Assembly (NCBI GenBank): GCA_036435485.1 | Contig: CM071598.1 | Location: forward strand, 195,713,148-195,777,147 | Length of the DNA: 64,000 nucleotides | From: Saposhnikovia divaricata | Taxonomy: Eukaryota > Streptophyta > Magnoliopsida > Apiales > Apiaceae | Reading direction: 5' to 3' | In this document: positions 1-12,260 of the stretch, piece after piece | Layout: each line of letters opens with the position of its first letter | Position numbering within the stretch: the stretch's first letter is position 1 | The notes under the pieces: generated by a model | The model's input: the letters and a program-made list of their open reading frames with translations, nothing else | Told to the model about the DNA's origin: nothing | The model's database searches: none | Made by a program: the position numbers and the translations under genes

Positions 1-119
1 GCTGACTTCAGTGACCAATCAGATAATTAACCCCCTTATAAACATCTTACAATCAAGTAACAACCTCGTTCTTGAACAATAGGCTATATGAAGGTGATGG
101 GTAATTAAATCAACATACC

Positions 120-281
120 ATGTCTGCGAAAGCTTTAATGCCTAGCCCCAAAAAACCCAAACGAAAGGGTGCGGAGAAGAATAGGGACCCCGAGGTGCCC
201 CCTTTAAAAAGGGCGGAAATCCAGGAGCTTGCAGCCCAAAACCGGACCGCCCAAAAACTAAAGGAGCTGCTGGAGACGCAC
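120..281 (+). pseudogene. putative first exon of an unrecognised basic protein, split by a solo LTR
   Basis: An ATG in good context opens 54 codons ending in LLETH exactly at the insertion point of the solo LTR. The peptide is Lys/Arg-rich with a nuclear-localisation-like run (KKPKRKG) near residues 11-17, then a helical charged stretch (EIQELAAQNRTAQKLKELL). The 5-bp target duplication CGCAC ends the exon. Its second copy, after the LTR at 5217-5221, is followed directly by GTATGT, a strong plant 5' splice site, so the ancestral sequence read as exon then intron. The apparent continuation of the frame to 338 is LTR sequence, not gene. I do not recognise the family; given its position it may be an exon of the CACTA-encoded gene. 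No later exon is secure: a short acidic stretch after a TGTAG acceptor near 7358 is a weak candidate. Confidence 0.35.
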
Positions 282-3200
282 TGTAACGCCCCCAAATCCG
301 GGGTCAGGGATATGGGTCGCTACCGCGGAAAACCTTAACAACCAAACAATCAACTGCCAATAATAAATCTAAAACATGACATCCGACCCTTAACTACCAA
401 GAATCTTTTCAGGTTATAGACTTGGAAACAAGAAATCCAAAAACACTTATAATAACTTACAACTCTTGGTACAACAATTCTCTTATACAATCTTATGTTG
501 TTAGTATCACCTTGACATAAGGTATACAACAACCACAATATTCTAATACAACAAATATTATAACTCAGGAATATGAATACCATACCAGTCTAACTAAACC
601 TCTGGTAGACAAACTCAAAATACATAATCACTCTGAGCCGAAATCAACTCGATCCATGACTTGCCCTGCTTCGAGCTAAACTAAGTCAACTGCATCCACT
701 ACCTATCTCTGTAAAATAAGATTTAAACAAAAGCAAGAATGAGCGAAAGAGGCGCTCAGCAAGTATATAATAGAGTATACTAAAATACTTTTGGAAAACT
801 TTGAAGGTTTTAAAATCCAACTTTGAGGATGATACGATTCTCGAAATATTCATAACGAAAATTTTTCAATAGGAAAGAGATTTGCAGAATTCAACAAGAA
901 ATTCATCTCGACAGCTTTATAAACGATTTTGATATTTAACTCAACAATTTTTATAGCGATTTCCGATCAAAACCTTGAATAACTGAGCAACAGATGCTTC
1001 AGCTACTAAGAGACAACATTTAAGAAATTCACGAAGCTACATCAACTCTCAATTAAACAAACATTCAAGAAATTCGCAATTATTACAATCTCATTATTGT
1101 CCACTAGGCACCCATATACCTAGCTGCCGAACCGGCCTGACAATAATGAGTTGAATAATTGAGAAGATCTCAATTCATTTTCGATTTTTGACAGTCACTG
1201 TGCAACAAATGCTTCAACGACAGTCTGAATCTCGAATTAATTTAGAACAGTTCAAAAAGATTTGACGCTTGATTCTCGACGAAGAAAATATAATTTTACA
1301 GGCAATGTGTCTTGATAATGATAACACTTACTGATAGACAATAACAATCTATCTCAGAATAAAGAAGTTGAAATTGAAAAGCTTGAGATACTGGTCTTCC
1401 GCCTCTACGATACCCCACAGCGCGATCAACCGTTGTGTCGCAAGAACCGCACTCCCGTGATACCCCATAGCACGATCACTACTATGTCGCAAGTACCACA
1501 ATATCATTCTGCTAGCGTAAAGGTGGTTGAAAAGTCAACCTGGCAACATTTGTGCCAAAATATAAACATTCTCTTTCGATACCACGAGTTTATATTTTTC
1601 CCGTGTTGATCTGAAAGAAACCCATGGGCCATCTCCCATGTTGACCAGTGGATTATACGATTATTTCTCCGAATAAAATTGATTGATTTGGATTCATATT
1701 CACTTCTGGCCGATCGCCAGTCTACACTTTGTACAAAACCGACCTGGACAATAGGCCGTCACAATAATCTCAAAAGGAATTAATTTATTTTATTGACACA
1801 AACAATATGTCAATTCAAGACAATAAAGTAGCAACCTTGAACAAGAAAGGTTTGCGGATCAGAATAAATCTTGTGAGTCGTCTTGAAATAATAAGAACGA
1901 CATCCAATATGATAAGGATATTTAAAAAGGAGAATTCACATTGCCAACAGATACTGAGGTGTGTCATAATCATGACAGAATATAAACAGTTCTTATAGGG
2001 TAAAGAACAATTGTAAACTTTTATAACACAATGGATAAAATCACAAGTGGGATAAATTGAAAGCAGTTATAAAACTGATTAAAAAGACTTGACGATTTCT
2101 CACGAATTTAAGAGTTTTAAATAAGGCATTTGCAGAACTTTCATTTTTGAGAAAGCATAATACTACACTAGAGCATTCATCATAGATATTTTAAAAACAT
2201 GCATACTCTGAATGAAAGAGCACGGTTAGTAGTCTTGCAATACATGCAACATACTTTCAATATATGGTATACTCTGAACGATAGAGCATAAATTAAATAA
2301 TTTGCAATTATGGATTTAAAACTAGTTCGCACATTTCATATATTTCAAAATACGGATACTCTGAACGATAGAGTATGCATAGATAAACTTGCCTCTGGTC
2401 CTGAGCATAAAGCAGAAAATCGCGAATAAATCCTTCGCACCTTGTCCAAGCAATTCCATGGAGGTAACTTACCTTTCTTCATACGACGCCCCGATCTTTC
2501 CTCTTTGATGCACGTCGTTCCAACTTGATTATACCCTAATGGTACTGAAATAGTTACGAGATGTGTCAGTCCTACCTCGTATCTCGAGTAAACACAACTT
2601 GGAATTGTCACTAAATCATATAAAGTCAAACTATAGGTGTCCTCCCTATAGTTGACTATTCTATTATCACTTAGTACACATAACACATTTAGTAAAGAAA
2701 ACAAAATGGAAGGGTCCCCTTTATAAAGTGGACATTCCTGGTGTTAATCACCTCAAACAATTATAACACTTAATCAACTCCACTTAACATATACAACTAT
2801 AGCGCCTTTGACATTCTATGACACAAAATAATTAATAGATAATCCTCAAATCACAATTAATCTTCAACAGAGCACATAAATTCTCGAGACAACAATTATC
2901 CTCAAATTAATACATAAATAGACAAATTAAACCCCAAGACACAATTAATCCTCGAAATGAATTCCTACACACGTATACATAAACATTTAGCACCCCAAAA
3001 CATGCCTTTAGACCATTAAAGTCAAATAAGTTAAATACATTTAAAATGCAGGAGATTTTCAGAAAATTTCGGCATGACCTATTCGTTTATCGGACTATGG
3101 GCACAGCCCCTCAAATACAATACAACCCTGTTTTAGCAAAAATAAGCTGCGTCAACTTGCAGCAACATAAAATAAACACATAAGAAAGTATCCGCCCTGA

Positions 3201-5216
3201 CATGCGGCACATAGCACATAATGATGTATATTACACTACTACTTACGCTACACCAATGATCGTATTTCTCACGCATTTTAATGATACACGTGACAACCAA
3301 TCATTGATGTTCGTAAGCCCTAGGGAACAACCCCTAGCACTAACTATTACTTACGCTATATCGATGATCACACCACATAAGTATATGAATTATACCCGTG
3401 ATAGTTAATCATGGATATTCGTAAGCCCTAGGGATCAGTCGAAAAGAATTACACAAGTCCTTTAAATATTGACATTTAAAAACTTGTGATCTTCTCATAA
3501 CCCCTAGCACAATTCTAATTATAATAATATTCTAACATTTAACATGTATCACGTATTCCCATACTTACCATTTAGTCAACTCATATAACTCCACAAATAA
3601 TACCAACATTACCAATCCACCAATATCCATAATTCGACTTACATAAGTAAAACCGATATACATGACCAATAACCATTTAACCATATATAATCCAACACCA
3701 AGTACTTGTTACTAATAACAGACTATTAACCAACCACTTACAAATCAACACCAAGCAGTTGACAATGATATATTCAACGAATACTATGACTCGATTTATA
3801 ACATTTAGCACATAGCATTAACAGTTAACATTTCACAATTACTAATTCACACATTATGCAACTAACAATTATCAAGGTAAATTAGTAACCACTTACTAAT
3901 CAATACCAAGTACTCGACAATTACAAATTTCGATAATTACTCAAACTCGACTTATATCCAAAATCCTCAAATTCCACTTCCGAAAGTATTACCCAACAAC
4001 AACAATTAACCATTAATAATCATCAAAACATATAATTAAACAATATACAAAAATTTACCATACTAATCTAATTACGACCATTAGCACAAGGGCAGATTCT
4101 CCTGTACCAGTCACACTCTAGCATTTTTAATAAATCGAACATTTCATATTTTTGTGCAAATCTTTTTCTGGAATCTTTATAATTCCTTCCTTTATACTCA
4201 GTAAATTTTTCAACTTAAAAGAACAAGTTTAACTAGGTGAAACAGACTTCCAAAGTAGCAATTCCCGAGAGCAGCGAAGTTATGAACAGCAGTCACTAAA
4301 ACAACGTTTTCTCCTTGCTCGTTAACTCAAACTACGCACCGTTTTCTCCTACACAAACTAGAGACCACGAGCTATAATTCATATTTTATAGCCAAGACCA
4401 AATAAGGTAATTAACTGTCTCGAAATTACAGCACAAAACAGGGCAGTTGTTGGAATTTCATAATCAAAACTAAAAATCATGCTTAACTTCTTTGAGACAA
4501 TAAATCAAACAACTTGTAGGCATGCTTAACTATATAGAATCTGAATATTAAGAAAGAAAAATCAAGATTCAAGAAGAAATTTAAGATTATTGGTTAAGGA
4601 TTATCTTATCAACACAACCTTAAAGCAATAAAAAACACCTCCCCTTCTCTTCGCTGCACAGGTCGCGCCACACATACACACACACCACAGATATTACACA
4701 CACTCGCGCACATACACACACACACACGTGTATACACGCACACACACACTCTCTTACACGAATAGTATATATATATAAACATGTATACACACCAATTGAT
4801 TCATCAAAAACAAAACCCCCAATTCTCTCTTCTCAAATCCCTAATTTTTCCTCCCCTTTCTTGTTTTCTCTCTCCCCGACTTCCCAGCTGCGTTTCTGTG
4901 TTGTGTCTGCGTGTTTGTGTATCTGTGGTGTTCTACTGATAACCTAATGGGCCTTGGGCCCAATACTAATTAAAAGCATTACAATTTAATACTACATGCC
5001 TTTAAATAACATTTTTAATTAAAAACTCTAATTTATAAAAATAAAAATTTCTAGCATAATTAAATACTAGAATATTTTTAAAGATTTACGGAGAAGGAAT
5101 TAGAATTAAATCTCAATTTTCCAATTTAATATGCATTTTACAAATAATAATAATTTTTAAACACAAATCATAAAAATAATAATAATAATTTATTTTGAAA
5201 AATTCGGATTGTCACA
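282..5216 (-). mobile_element. 4.9-kb solo LTR (probably Ty3/gypsy, Tekay/Del-like) with perfect TSD
   Basis: The block starts TGTAACGCCCCC and ends GGATTGTCACA, that is TG...CA termini, and is flanked by identical CGCAC pentamers at 277-281 and 5217-5221. Read on the minus strand it starts TGTGACAATCC and ends GGGGGCGTTACA, the style of long chromoviral LTRs. No terminal direct repeat, primer-binding site, polypurine tract or protein domain is seen inside, so it is a single LTR left by recombination rather than a whole element. A TATA-like run lies near 4766-4776, and a long CA-rich stretch and C/T-rich leader follow it in the minus-strand direction, consistent with an LTR promoter and R/U5. 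The lineage is inferred from termini and length only. Confidence 0.82.
4669..4752. repeat. CA-rich microsatellite inside the solo LTR
   Basis: Interrupted (CA)n tracts mixed with CGCACA and GTGTATACACG segments. In the LTR's own orientation this lies just downstream of a TATA-like run and would be in the transcribed leader. Confidence 0.8.
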
Positions 5217-5299
5217 CGCACGTATGTACAAACGTGGACTCACATAAATTCACATAAATTTTTTTTTAATATATGTATCACGATAAAATTTACGAAATT

Positions 5300-5870
5300 T
5301 TCAGAGAAATTTATTTTTTTCCGAAATATTTTTTCCCGAAATATTTATTCTGAAATATTTAATCGAAAATATTTTTTTCCAAAATATTTATTCGGAAATA
5401 TTTTTTTCTGAAATATTTATTTGGAAATATTTTTTTCCGAAATATTTATTCGGAAATATTTTTTCCCGAAATATTTATTCGGAAATATTTTTTTCTGAAA
5501 TATTTATTCAGAAATATTTTTTTCGAAATATTGATTCGGAAATATTTTTTTCCGAAATATTTAATCGGAAATATTTTTTCCCGAAATATTTAATCGGATA
5601 TATTTTTTCCCGAAATATTTATTCTGAAATATTTTTTTCCGAAATATTTATTCGGAAATATTTTTTTCCGAAATATTTTTTCTTGAATTATTTATTCGGA
5701 AATATTTTTTCCCGAATTATTTATTCAGACATATTTTTTTCCGAAATATTTTTTTCCTAAATATTTATTCGGAAATATATTTAATCGAAAATAGTTTTTT
5801 CCGAAATATTTATTCGGAAATATTTTTTTCCGAATTATTTATTCGGAAATATTTTTTTCCGAAATAAAAC
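5300..5870. repeat. palindromic AT-rich minisatellite, about 29-bp unit
   Basis: About 20 alternating half-units of the type CCGAAATATTTATTC and GGAAATATTTTTTT run head to tail, giving a unit of about 29 bp. Each unit is an imperfect palindrome (CCGAAATA against TATTTCGG), so the whole 570 bp can fold into repeated hairpins on either strand. Single-base changes and lost bases show decay. It lies in the inferred intron after the split exon. It is not CRISPR: there are no unique spacers and the genome is eukaryotic. Confidence 0.9.
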
Positions 5871-6849
5871 AACTTTTTTAAAATAAATTTATAAATATAA
5901 AAAATAATTAAAAATAATAAATTAAGTAAAAAATATAAAATTGAAAATAAAAATAAATAAAAATAAAAAATTGAATAATTAAATAAAATTAGTGATTGAA
6001 GTCATGATAGTGTCATATAGGGGGTGGGTGATGGTTTGATGATGTAATTTTGGGGATGGCTGATGTCGTATAGGGGTGGAGATAGTAAAATAGGATGTGG
6101 AGATAGTAAAATTGGGTGTGCAGATAGTGGTTTTTAGTTTGTATTTAAGCATTAGTTTGTATTTGAGAAAAAACCTATATATATAATAAAAAAAATATTA
6201 TCAAACTAGAATTTACCAAGTTACTAAACAAATTGTAATTTCAAAATTAAATTTTTGTAAAAAAAACATTCACGTCTTAAAAGCTGAACTTCTGCGATTT
6301 AGGGGTAAAGTTTTACGGAAAAGATTAGGGTTAGACCTTTTTTTAAAAAAAAAATTCTTGAACTATCCGACCGTACGAATCTTAATATCACTATTAAGTA
6401 GTCTTGTGTGCCAAAATTTGTGATTTTCAAATATCATCTTTTATGATTTTATAATAAAAAAAATCAGTTTTAAGTAGATAGTTCGTATTGATTTATTTTT
6501 CTTAATTTTTCTTAAACGATCCAACCGTACATATGTTTTTGAAACTATGCATTAATCACTTGTGTCAAAAACTGTGATTTTTAAATATTATTTGAAGTGA
6601 TTTTTAATCAAAAATCATTTTTGAATAGTTAGTTCGTATTAATCATTTTTTTCAATTTTTCATAAACGATCCAACCTAACTGATCTCACTAGCACTGTGA
6701 ATTAGTCATCTATGCCAAAAATTATGATTCTGAAATCTCGTTTGGAGTTACATTACAGTGAGAATTAGTTAAATAATAATTGACAAAATAATTTCTAAAT
6801 TTTTTTTACATTGTTGTTAATTTCTCCAAAAATTCAAAAATGCCGCCTA
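5871..6849. other. AT-rich stretch, no gene seen
   Basis: Strongly AT-rich sequence with A and T runs. Three loosely related stretches near 6360-6720 share wording such as 'aacgatccaaccgta' and 'gtgccaaaa(a)ttgtgatt', suggesting an old internal tandem duplication with a period of about 150-170 bp. No coding potential recognised. Confidence 0.5.
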
Positions 6850-8254
6850 AACACAAAAATTTTAAAAATGGCATCCAGAGTCATGACCTACCGCAAGTTG
6901 GTAGGAACTATAAAATATATTGGTGCGAAATCATAATTTCACGAAAATTTAAAAATTGCGCTTAAACCCAAATTTTCAAAATTAGAGCCAGTAGGAAATG
7001 ATAATTCACGAAAAAATCAAAATGTGCGCCTAAACCAAAAATTCGAAATGAGCGCCCGAATCAAAATTCAAAAATGGCACCCAAAGCCATTTCCTACCGT
7101 AAATTAGTAGGAAATATAAAAGTGCGGTAGGAAATCTGTAATTCAGATTTATAAAATAATAACTTTCTTCATTCACCTTCACTTCAACTCTCTTCTCCTC
7201 CTCTTCATCTTATACCACTGAATATTTTTAGTTTCAATATCTCTTTCATTTTTCATAACTTGATTATTTGGTAAGAATTATCCCGTACTTAGTTTGTTGT
7301 TCGATTATTTCATATCCTAGTAATACTTACTTATTTTGCTTCTTATGTAAATTGTAGGTACTTGATGAGGATAACAAGACTATTATAGATGAATCTAACT
7401 TCATGGATGAAGGCTAAGACAAAGGGGCCATGAAATTGGTGTGAAGACAATAATGGTGGACAAAGATAAATGATGCTACAACGATGAAGATAAGGACAAT
7501 GATGTTGAAGGCAATGGTAAATTAAATTTGTATAAAATGTTCTAGATTTCTTGTTGTTATTTAGATTGTGATAAGGAGAAATGATTGTATATGGTTATGA
7601 TAAATGTTTGAATTTCTTTTTATGATAAATGCATTTTTTTTTGTGGTAGTTGTACTTATGATCTGGATATTGTTTTGTAGTTTTTTTTTTTATGATTTGA
7701 GCATTTTGTTCTAAAGGAAAATCAACAAGACCAGAATTTTTTTTTAAAAAAACCCAGTAATTCCTATAGTCTTCAAGCCATTTCCTACCATTCTTACCAT
7801 TTGAAACCCAGTATTTCCTACCGCCTTCAAGCCATTTCCTACCGCATTCATAAGAACGGTAGGAAATGTCTAGTAGAAAAAATGAATAGTTGTAGGAAAT
7901 GGACGGTAGGAAATGCCATTTTACAAGGTGCCTAAAACAATTCCTACCGACGTGTGCAAAGGTAGTCGGTAGGAAATGACTTGACGCTTGCTACAATTTC
8001 CACATCAGCAGCTAACATGGTTGCTAACGTTGCGAGACCCGCCCCACGTGTCATATGACATGGCATCTGACGTGACTTCACGTCATTGTCCATGTTGGCA
8101 TGTGTGCCCATGCCAAGTGTCTGTCCACATCAACATGTGGGACCCACTTTGACCCGTTCACTATCATTTCCTACCAAAGTCATTTCCCACATAGGCAATC
8201 TAGGGCATTTTTCTACCGATTTGACGGTAAGAAAAGTCCATTTTTCTTATAGTG
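6850..8254. repeat. CACTA right subterminal repeat region and terminal inverted repeat
   Basis: At least a dozen copies of GGTAGGAAAT or ATTTCCTACC, in both orientations, cluster at about 6885-7125 and 7785-8215. Such clusters bind TNPA-type proteins in known CACTA elements. The terminus itself is 8231-8254. Between the clusters (7150-7700) is a promoter-like stretch: TATAAAATAATAA at about 7149, a C/T-rich leader, then a GTAAGA donor and a TGTAG acceptor near 7358, followed by a short acidic frame. It could be the tail of the element's gene, but I cannot assign a product. Confidence 0.65.
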
Positions 8255-9418
8255 AACACTGTCAGTATCAAAATAAAAAATAGTTTCAGGCACCATTTCA
8301 TCAAGAGTAGCAGTTTCCAGTATTGGCCATCAAAGCATAATTCTCTTCTTCATTCTCAGATTGAGAAGACTCCATCCAGTCCTTGTTAATGATATGAGTG
8401 CCATGTTTTGTCCATTACCTTTTGTCTTTTTGCACTCAGTTGCAAAGTGACCCATTCCATCACAACTGTAGCATTTGACCTTTAACTTGTCAAACTTACT
8501 ACCACTGTTATCCTTCTTCTTATCCTGTCCTTATCAGTATTAGAGGTTCTCTTTTGAAAGTTACCCTGCTTTCTTGCCTTTCTATACTTCATCTTTCTAA
8601 AGCACTTGACTATCATGGAAACCATCTCCATCATCTCAGAGCCAGTAGATTCACCTTCAATATCAATATCAGCATTAGCATTAGTATCTAATGATGTGTC
8701 ATCAGTATCTGACTCCACAACATTAGCCTTTCTCCTAGAAACCTCCACAACTTTTGACTTTGACTGTTTTGCTTCATTATTCAAGGCAACAGACTTTGCC
8801 TTTATTCTTTTCTTGTTCTTCCTCTGTTGAACCTCAAGATTATGGGTTCTTAGCAATCCATAGATTTCATCAAGAGACATAGTGTCAAGATCATACTGAT
8901 GCTTAATGATAGAGGTTTAAGTATCCCATTTCTCATGTCAAGCTCTCAAAAACTTGGTGTTTGAGTCCTCAGCATCATACTATTTGCCAACCAGAGAAAC
9001 ATCATTCAGCAAAGTGAGAAATCTTTCATAGATATCAGTTAGGCTTTCATCAGATTTATCATCAAACTATTCATACTCTTGAATCAAGAGAGCTCTTCTG
9101 TTCTTTTTGATAGATTCAGTGCCTTGACATAATAGCATCAAGACTATTATTAAGGATGTTTTTTACCTTTGCATCCCTAAGAACCTCAGCCTTTTCTTTA
9201 GGTGTCCATTTCTTCTTTTTTTCTGAACATAATGCTCAGGAACAGTGTCAGTTGGAGGAACCAACTTCTTTGGAATATACGAATCATCATTGATCCTGTC
9301 CAGATAATTAATCATGATCAGTTGCTTCCAAGTACATCAGCATCTTTACCCTCCATGTTGGATACTCAGACTTCTTGGGTATAAGAATCTTAATACTTTC
9401 GTGCTTGTTTGTCGACAT
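8255..9418 (-). pseudogene. copia gag (UBN2-type plus zinc knuckle), broken
   Basis: On the minus strand an ATG at 9416-9418 opens a gag of the plant UBN2 type. A zinc knuckle of the CX2CX4HX4C form (CYSCDGMGHFATEC) lies near 8430-8475, followed by a KTKGNGQN-like tail. Acidic and Ser-rich linkers (SDTDD region, about 8690-8725) precede the knuckle. Several frame breaks and in-frame stops separate the longest open piece (8482-8880) from both ends, so it is dead. The 3' end stops abruptly at the CACTA terminus; protease, integrase and RT are absent and should lie to the left of the window. A copy of the UBN2 domain in better shape occurs at 55821-56444, but the two belong to different families. 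Confidence 0.75.
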
Positions 9419-9452
9419 CTTAGATCGTTACTGATTAATAATGATCAGTTTA

Positions 9453-9464
9453 GCTCTAATACCA
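9453..9464 (-). promoter_or_regulatory. tRNA-Met primer-binding site of the broken copia
   Basis: Reads TGGTATTAGAGC on the minus strand, one mismatch from the usual plant copia PBS TGGTATCAGAGC, and sits two bases inside the LTR end. Confidence 0.75.
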
Positions 9465-9466
9465 AT

Positions 9467-9993
9467 TGTTGCCCAGCGATTAACAATTGTAGAAGGGGGG
9501 TTGAATACAATTGTATAAGATTTTTGACTTAATTATAAATTAAACATAAATATGAAAGATTTAAATTTTATTAATGATGATATAAAATTGTTACAAACAC
9601 TTTCAAGAAATACTTATGTTCTTAAGAACTGCTGGATTACAAATTGCTCGAGTAATCGATCACGATATTGTAAAACCTAAACTGTGTTTATAAAGATTAC
9701 ACTGTTACTCTATTAATTACAAGATATGATAAATCAATTACTAACAACTATTAGTACATATCATAATTGATAGCTACGATCCTAAAAATTAACAACCGAC
9801 ATATCAAACTATCCTATTTAACATGGACTAAAAGATATCATCCAATATTGACAATCCTCCAGTATTGACCAGCTTCTAGATCCTAATGAATCTTCAAATA
9901 CTGACAACCACCAATATTGATGACATCATCCATCAGCTCTTGATCAGCTTCATAGGACAGATCTTGACGATCATTGAATCAGTATTTGCAACA
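9467..9993 (-). repeat. 5' LTR of the broken copia element
   Basis: Directly abuts the PBS. The minus-strand 3' end reads GGGCAACA and a matching TGTTGCAAATACTG start is at 9993, giving TGTTG...CAACA terminal repeats and a length of 527 bp. A second possible start (TGTTGTC) lies at 10047, so the outer edge is uncertain by about 50 bp. The LTR carries many copies of a CAATATTGA/CAGTATTGA-type motif (9840-9990). Confidence 0.65.
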
Positions 9994-11999
9994 AGTGAAT
10001 ATTAAAATAATTGGAATCATAAAGATAAAGTAAACTCGAAGACAACAAGAAAAACGAAAGACACAGAACTGATTTAAGAAAGCTAAAAAATTAATCTATA
10101 TATATATATATATATATATATTAAAGATTGGGAAGTACCTTTACGAGTTTCAGAGTTGGAGGTAACCAATAAACCAAACGAAAGAAACTAGCCTAACATA
10201 AGGGAAGCAAGGATGGGAGAGGCGAGGGCTCATTTTGTGAGAGAGAAATAAGTTAGAATAAGAAGGTATACATTCCTTTACTTTTTGCTTATGGGTTTTT
10301 TTGTTCAAGTTCAGGTCGTTGTAAAAATGACCCAAACACTTTGGTTTAAGTGGAAATGGGCTTAAGCCCAAATAAGTTAAAAATTCTGAAATACCAAACA
10401 CGCATCAAGTCATCACAAGCTATATCAACTTAAAAATCAAACTAAATTTGCAATGCCTTAATGTGCAATGGGCAAGGTTTTACATCGTTTACTTAAAAAA
10501 ATATGCATAGGTCCTTTGAAGTCTATGTCATGTGTAAAAATAGGTTGATAATCATGCTAATCCCACAAAAGTAGACCTTATAGTCAAAACTTGGGATCTC
10601 TATGCAAAAACAAGGGTAAGTGTATGACTCCATTCTAACAAAATCATAAGCATGCTTGACACTTGATATCAATCTAACTTTAACACAACGTACATTACTG
10701 ATGATAATCAAAAGATCTTTATTTGGGTTGTAACGGGGGTAACGGGGCTAGGGACAAGGTATGTCAAGTAACATAGCATAATACATCCTCCCCATACATG
10801 GATTTCCTAATTTTCTTCCAACAAAATGCTTGCCTAGTCGAATGAAAGAGGATCGCACAAACATAAGTATGCTCTCATGTAATTATTTTTTTTCTTTCTT
10901 TTTTCCTATTTATTCCTTTTCTTTTTCTTTGTTTTCAAGATCTATGAGATTAATCTAAATACATAAGTAACCACAATCCTCCTTCAAAAACCTCTTGAGC
11001 ACCGACTAATAAGTAAGCAACAAAATCCAATATTTCACAAAAATAATGAACAAAAGTAAACCCATCTCATAAACCTTATTACTCCATCAACCTCCCACTA
11101 GAGTTCGACAAATTGGGATTAAGTACAAGTAGGGCTACAGAAGAAAATGGTCTAGGCAAGTATGTAGTGTGTCACCGATCAAAAAAATTGGACTAAGCTC
11201 AAGTGGGTAACTAATGATCTGATATGAAGGGTGTGATAATTTGGAAAATAATAGGTTATTCCTAATTGCCTTTACCATCTTATCATCAAATAATGTCACG
11301 AATTTCAAGAAAGGTCTCAAACAGGAGATAGCAATGCAAACAACATGTGGACACTCAATCAAACGAAAATAAATTGCCAAAAATATGCATATAGACTCAA
11401 AAGCTCACTTGGTGGCAAAACATAATCAATCCCAAATGAACCTACTTTTACTCAAGGTATGCAATCCTTAACATTTTGCACACATTCATGTCCTTTTAAT
11501 TACTTATAACATTTAATAAATCTATTAGTTTCAACTTGCTAGTGTATGTGAGTGCACAAGAACTTAGCATATCACATCTCAATCAAAAACATCACAAACA
11601 CAAGAGTACTATAGCAAGTAAGGGTGCATCAAGCCAACTTATAACAAGTAATCATTTTACAAGGTTTGAATAATTTTTGTAATTTTTTGATCATTTTTTC
11701 AACTTTTTAAAATTTTTTATAATAAAAATAATACTTAATCTCTTCCTCATACCTAAATCATGCATTATCCTCAAAATATGCAATATATGCAAATCAGAGA
11801 AAATTAAAAAAAAAAGATGAAAATACCGAACATGACGGAGAAACACAAATACCTATAAAACACACACACTAAGAACATATACGCACAGACATATGCACAA
11901 ATAAACAAACTCACACGCACATAATTGCTCCCCTATCCCTACACTTCACTATGATATTTAGTTGTAGTCATAAAAGATCAATATAAGCATTTTATTAGT
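9994..11999. other. no gene recognised; AT-rich, probable old transposon sequence
   Basis: A (TA)n run lies at about 10097-10121. The rest has only short accidental frames. A block at 10720-10760 (GTAACGGGGCTAGGGACAAG) is more GC-rich than its surroundings and the text after it reads like decayed internal retrotransposon sequence, but I see no domain, LTR border or target duplication. Nothing else can be supported. Confidence 0.4.
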
Positions 12000-12260
12000 G
12001 TGCTCATCTTGAAATTGGAAATTTTGGATTTTTTGGACTTTGACTTTTATAAATTTTAGGAATGCCAAATTATTTAAATTCAGGCCCGACCCATATATTA
12101 GGCACAAACAGTATGTTGTAGATTATTTGCATTTACATAAACTCCTATGTGATCTTTGTTGGCCGCAAGTTAGTGCTCGGTTGTTGAATTTTTGTGACAC
12201 ATTTCATTCATATATATCTTTTTAGTTCCTATCATCTCTGAGTGTTTGTAGCCAATCTAC

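Larger units (their letters stand above)
1..8254. mobile_element. CACTA (En/Spm) transposon, right-hand part; left end outside window
   Basis: The right boundary is seen directly. Position 8254 closes a terminus that reads CACTATAAGAAAAATGGAC on the minus strand, the classic CACTA start. Inside it, from about 6850, the short motif GGTAGGAAAT and its complement recur many times in both orientations, as expected of subterminal transposase-binding repeats. The next bases, AAC (8255-8257), would be the 3-bp target duplication. They sit inside a copia gag sequence, so the CACTA jumped into that element. No matching left terminus is visible downstream of position 1 and the missing copia half is not in the window, so I infer the element starts before it. 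The interior holds a putative exon, a solo LTR, a palindromic minisatellite and AT-rich filler. No transposase domain is visible. Confidence 0.6.

Noticed and set aside
110..295. Minus-strand frame of 61 codons
   Set aside because: Shadow of the plus-strand exon; Phe/Ser-rich composition mirrors Lys/Gly codons of the other strand.
282..338. Continuation of the first exon to a stop at 336-338
   Set aside because: This part is the solo LTR start (TGTAACGCC...), not gene sequence.
2345..2704. 119-codon minus-strand frame in the solo LTR
   Set aside because: No domain, lies in LTR sequence, and no similar frame is expected in LTRs.
5300..5870. CRISPR-like regular repeats
   Set aside because: No unique spacers; units are contiguous, palindromic and degenerate, and the DNA is a plant nuclear genome.
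8606..8830. 74-codon plus-strand frame
   Set aside because: Antisense shadow of the Ser/Asp-rich linker in the copia gag.
9989..10047. Alternative outer edge of the copia 5' LTR at 10047
   Set aside because: Also has a TGTTG start, but TGTTGCAAATACTG at 9993 pairs better with the GGGCAACA end; not fully excluded.
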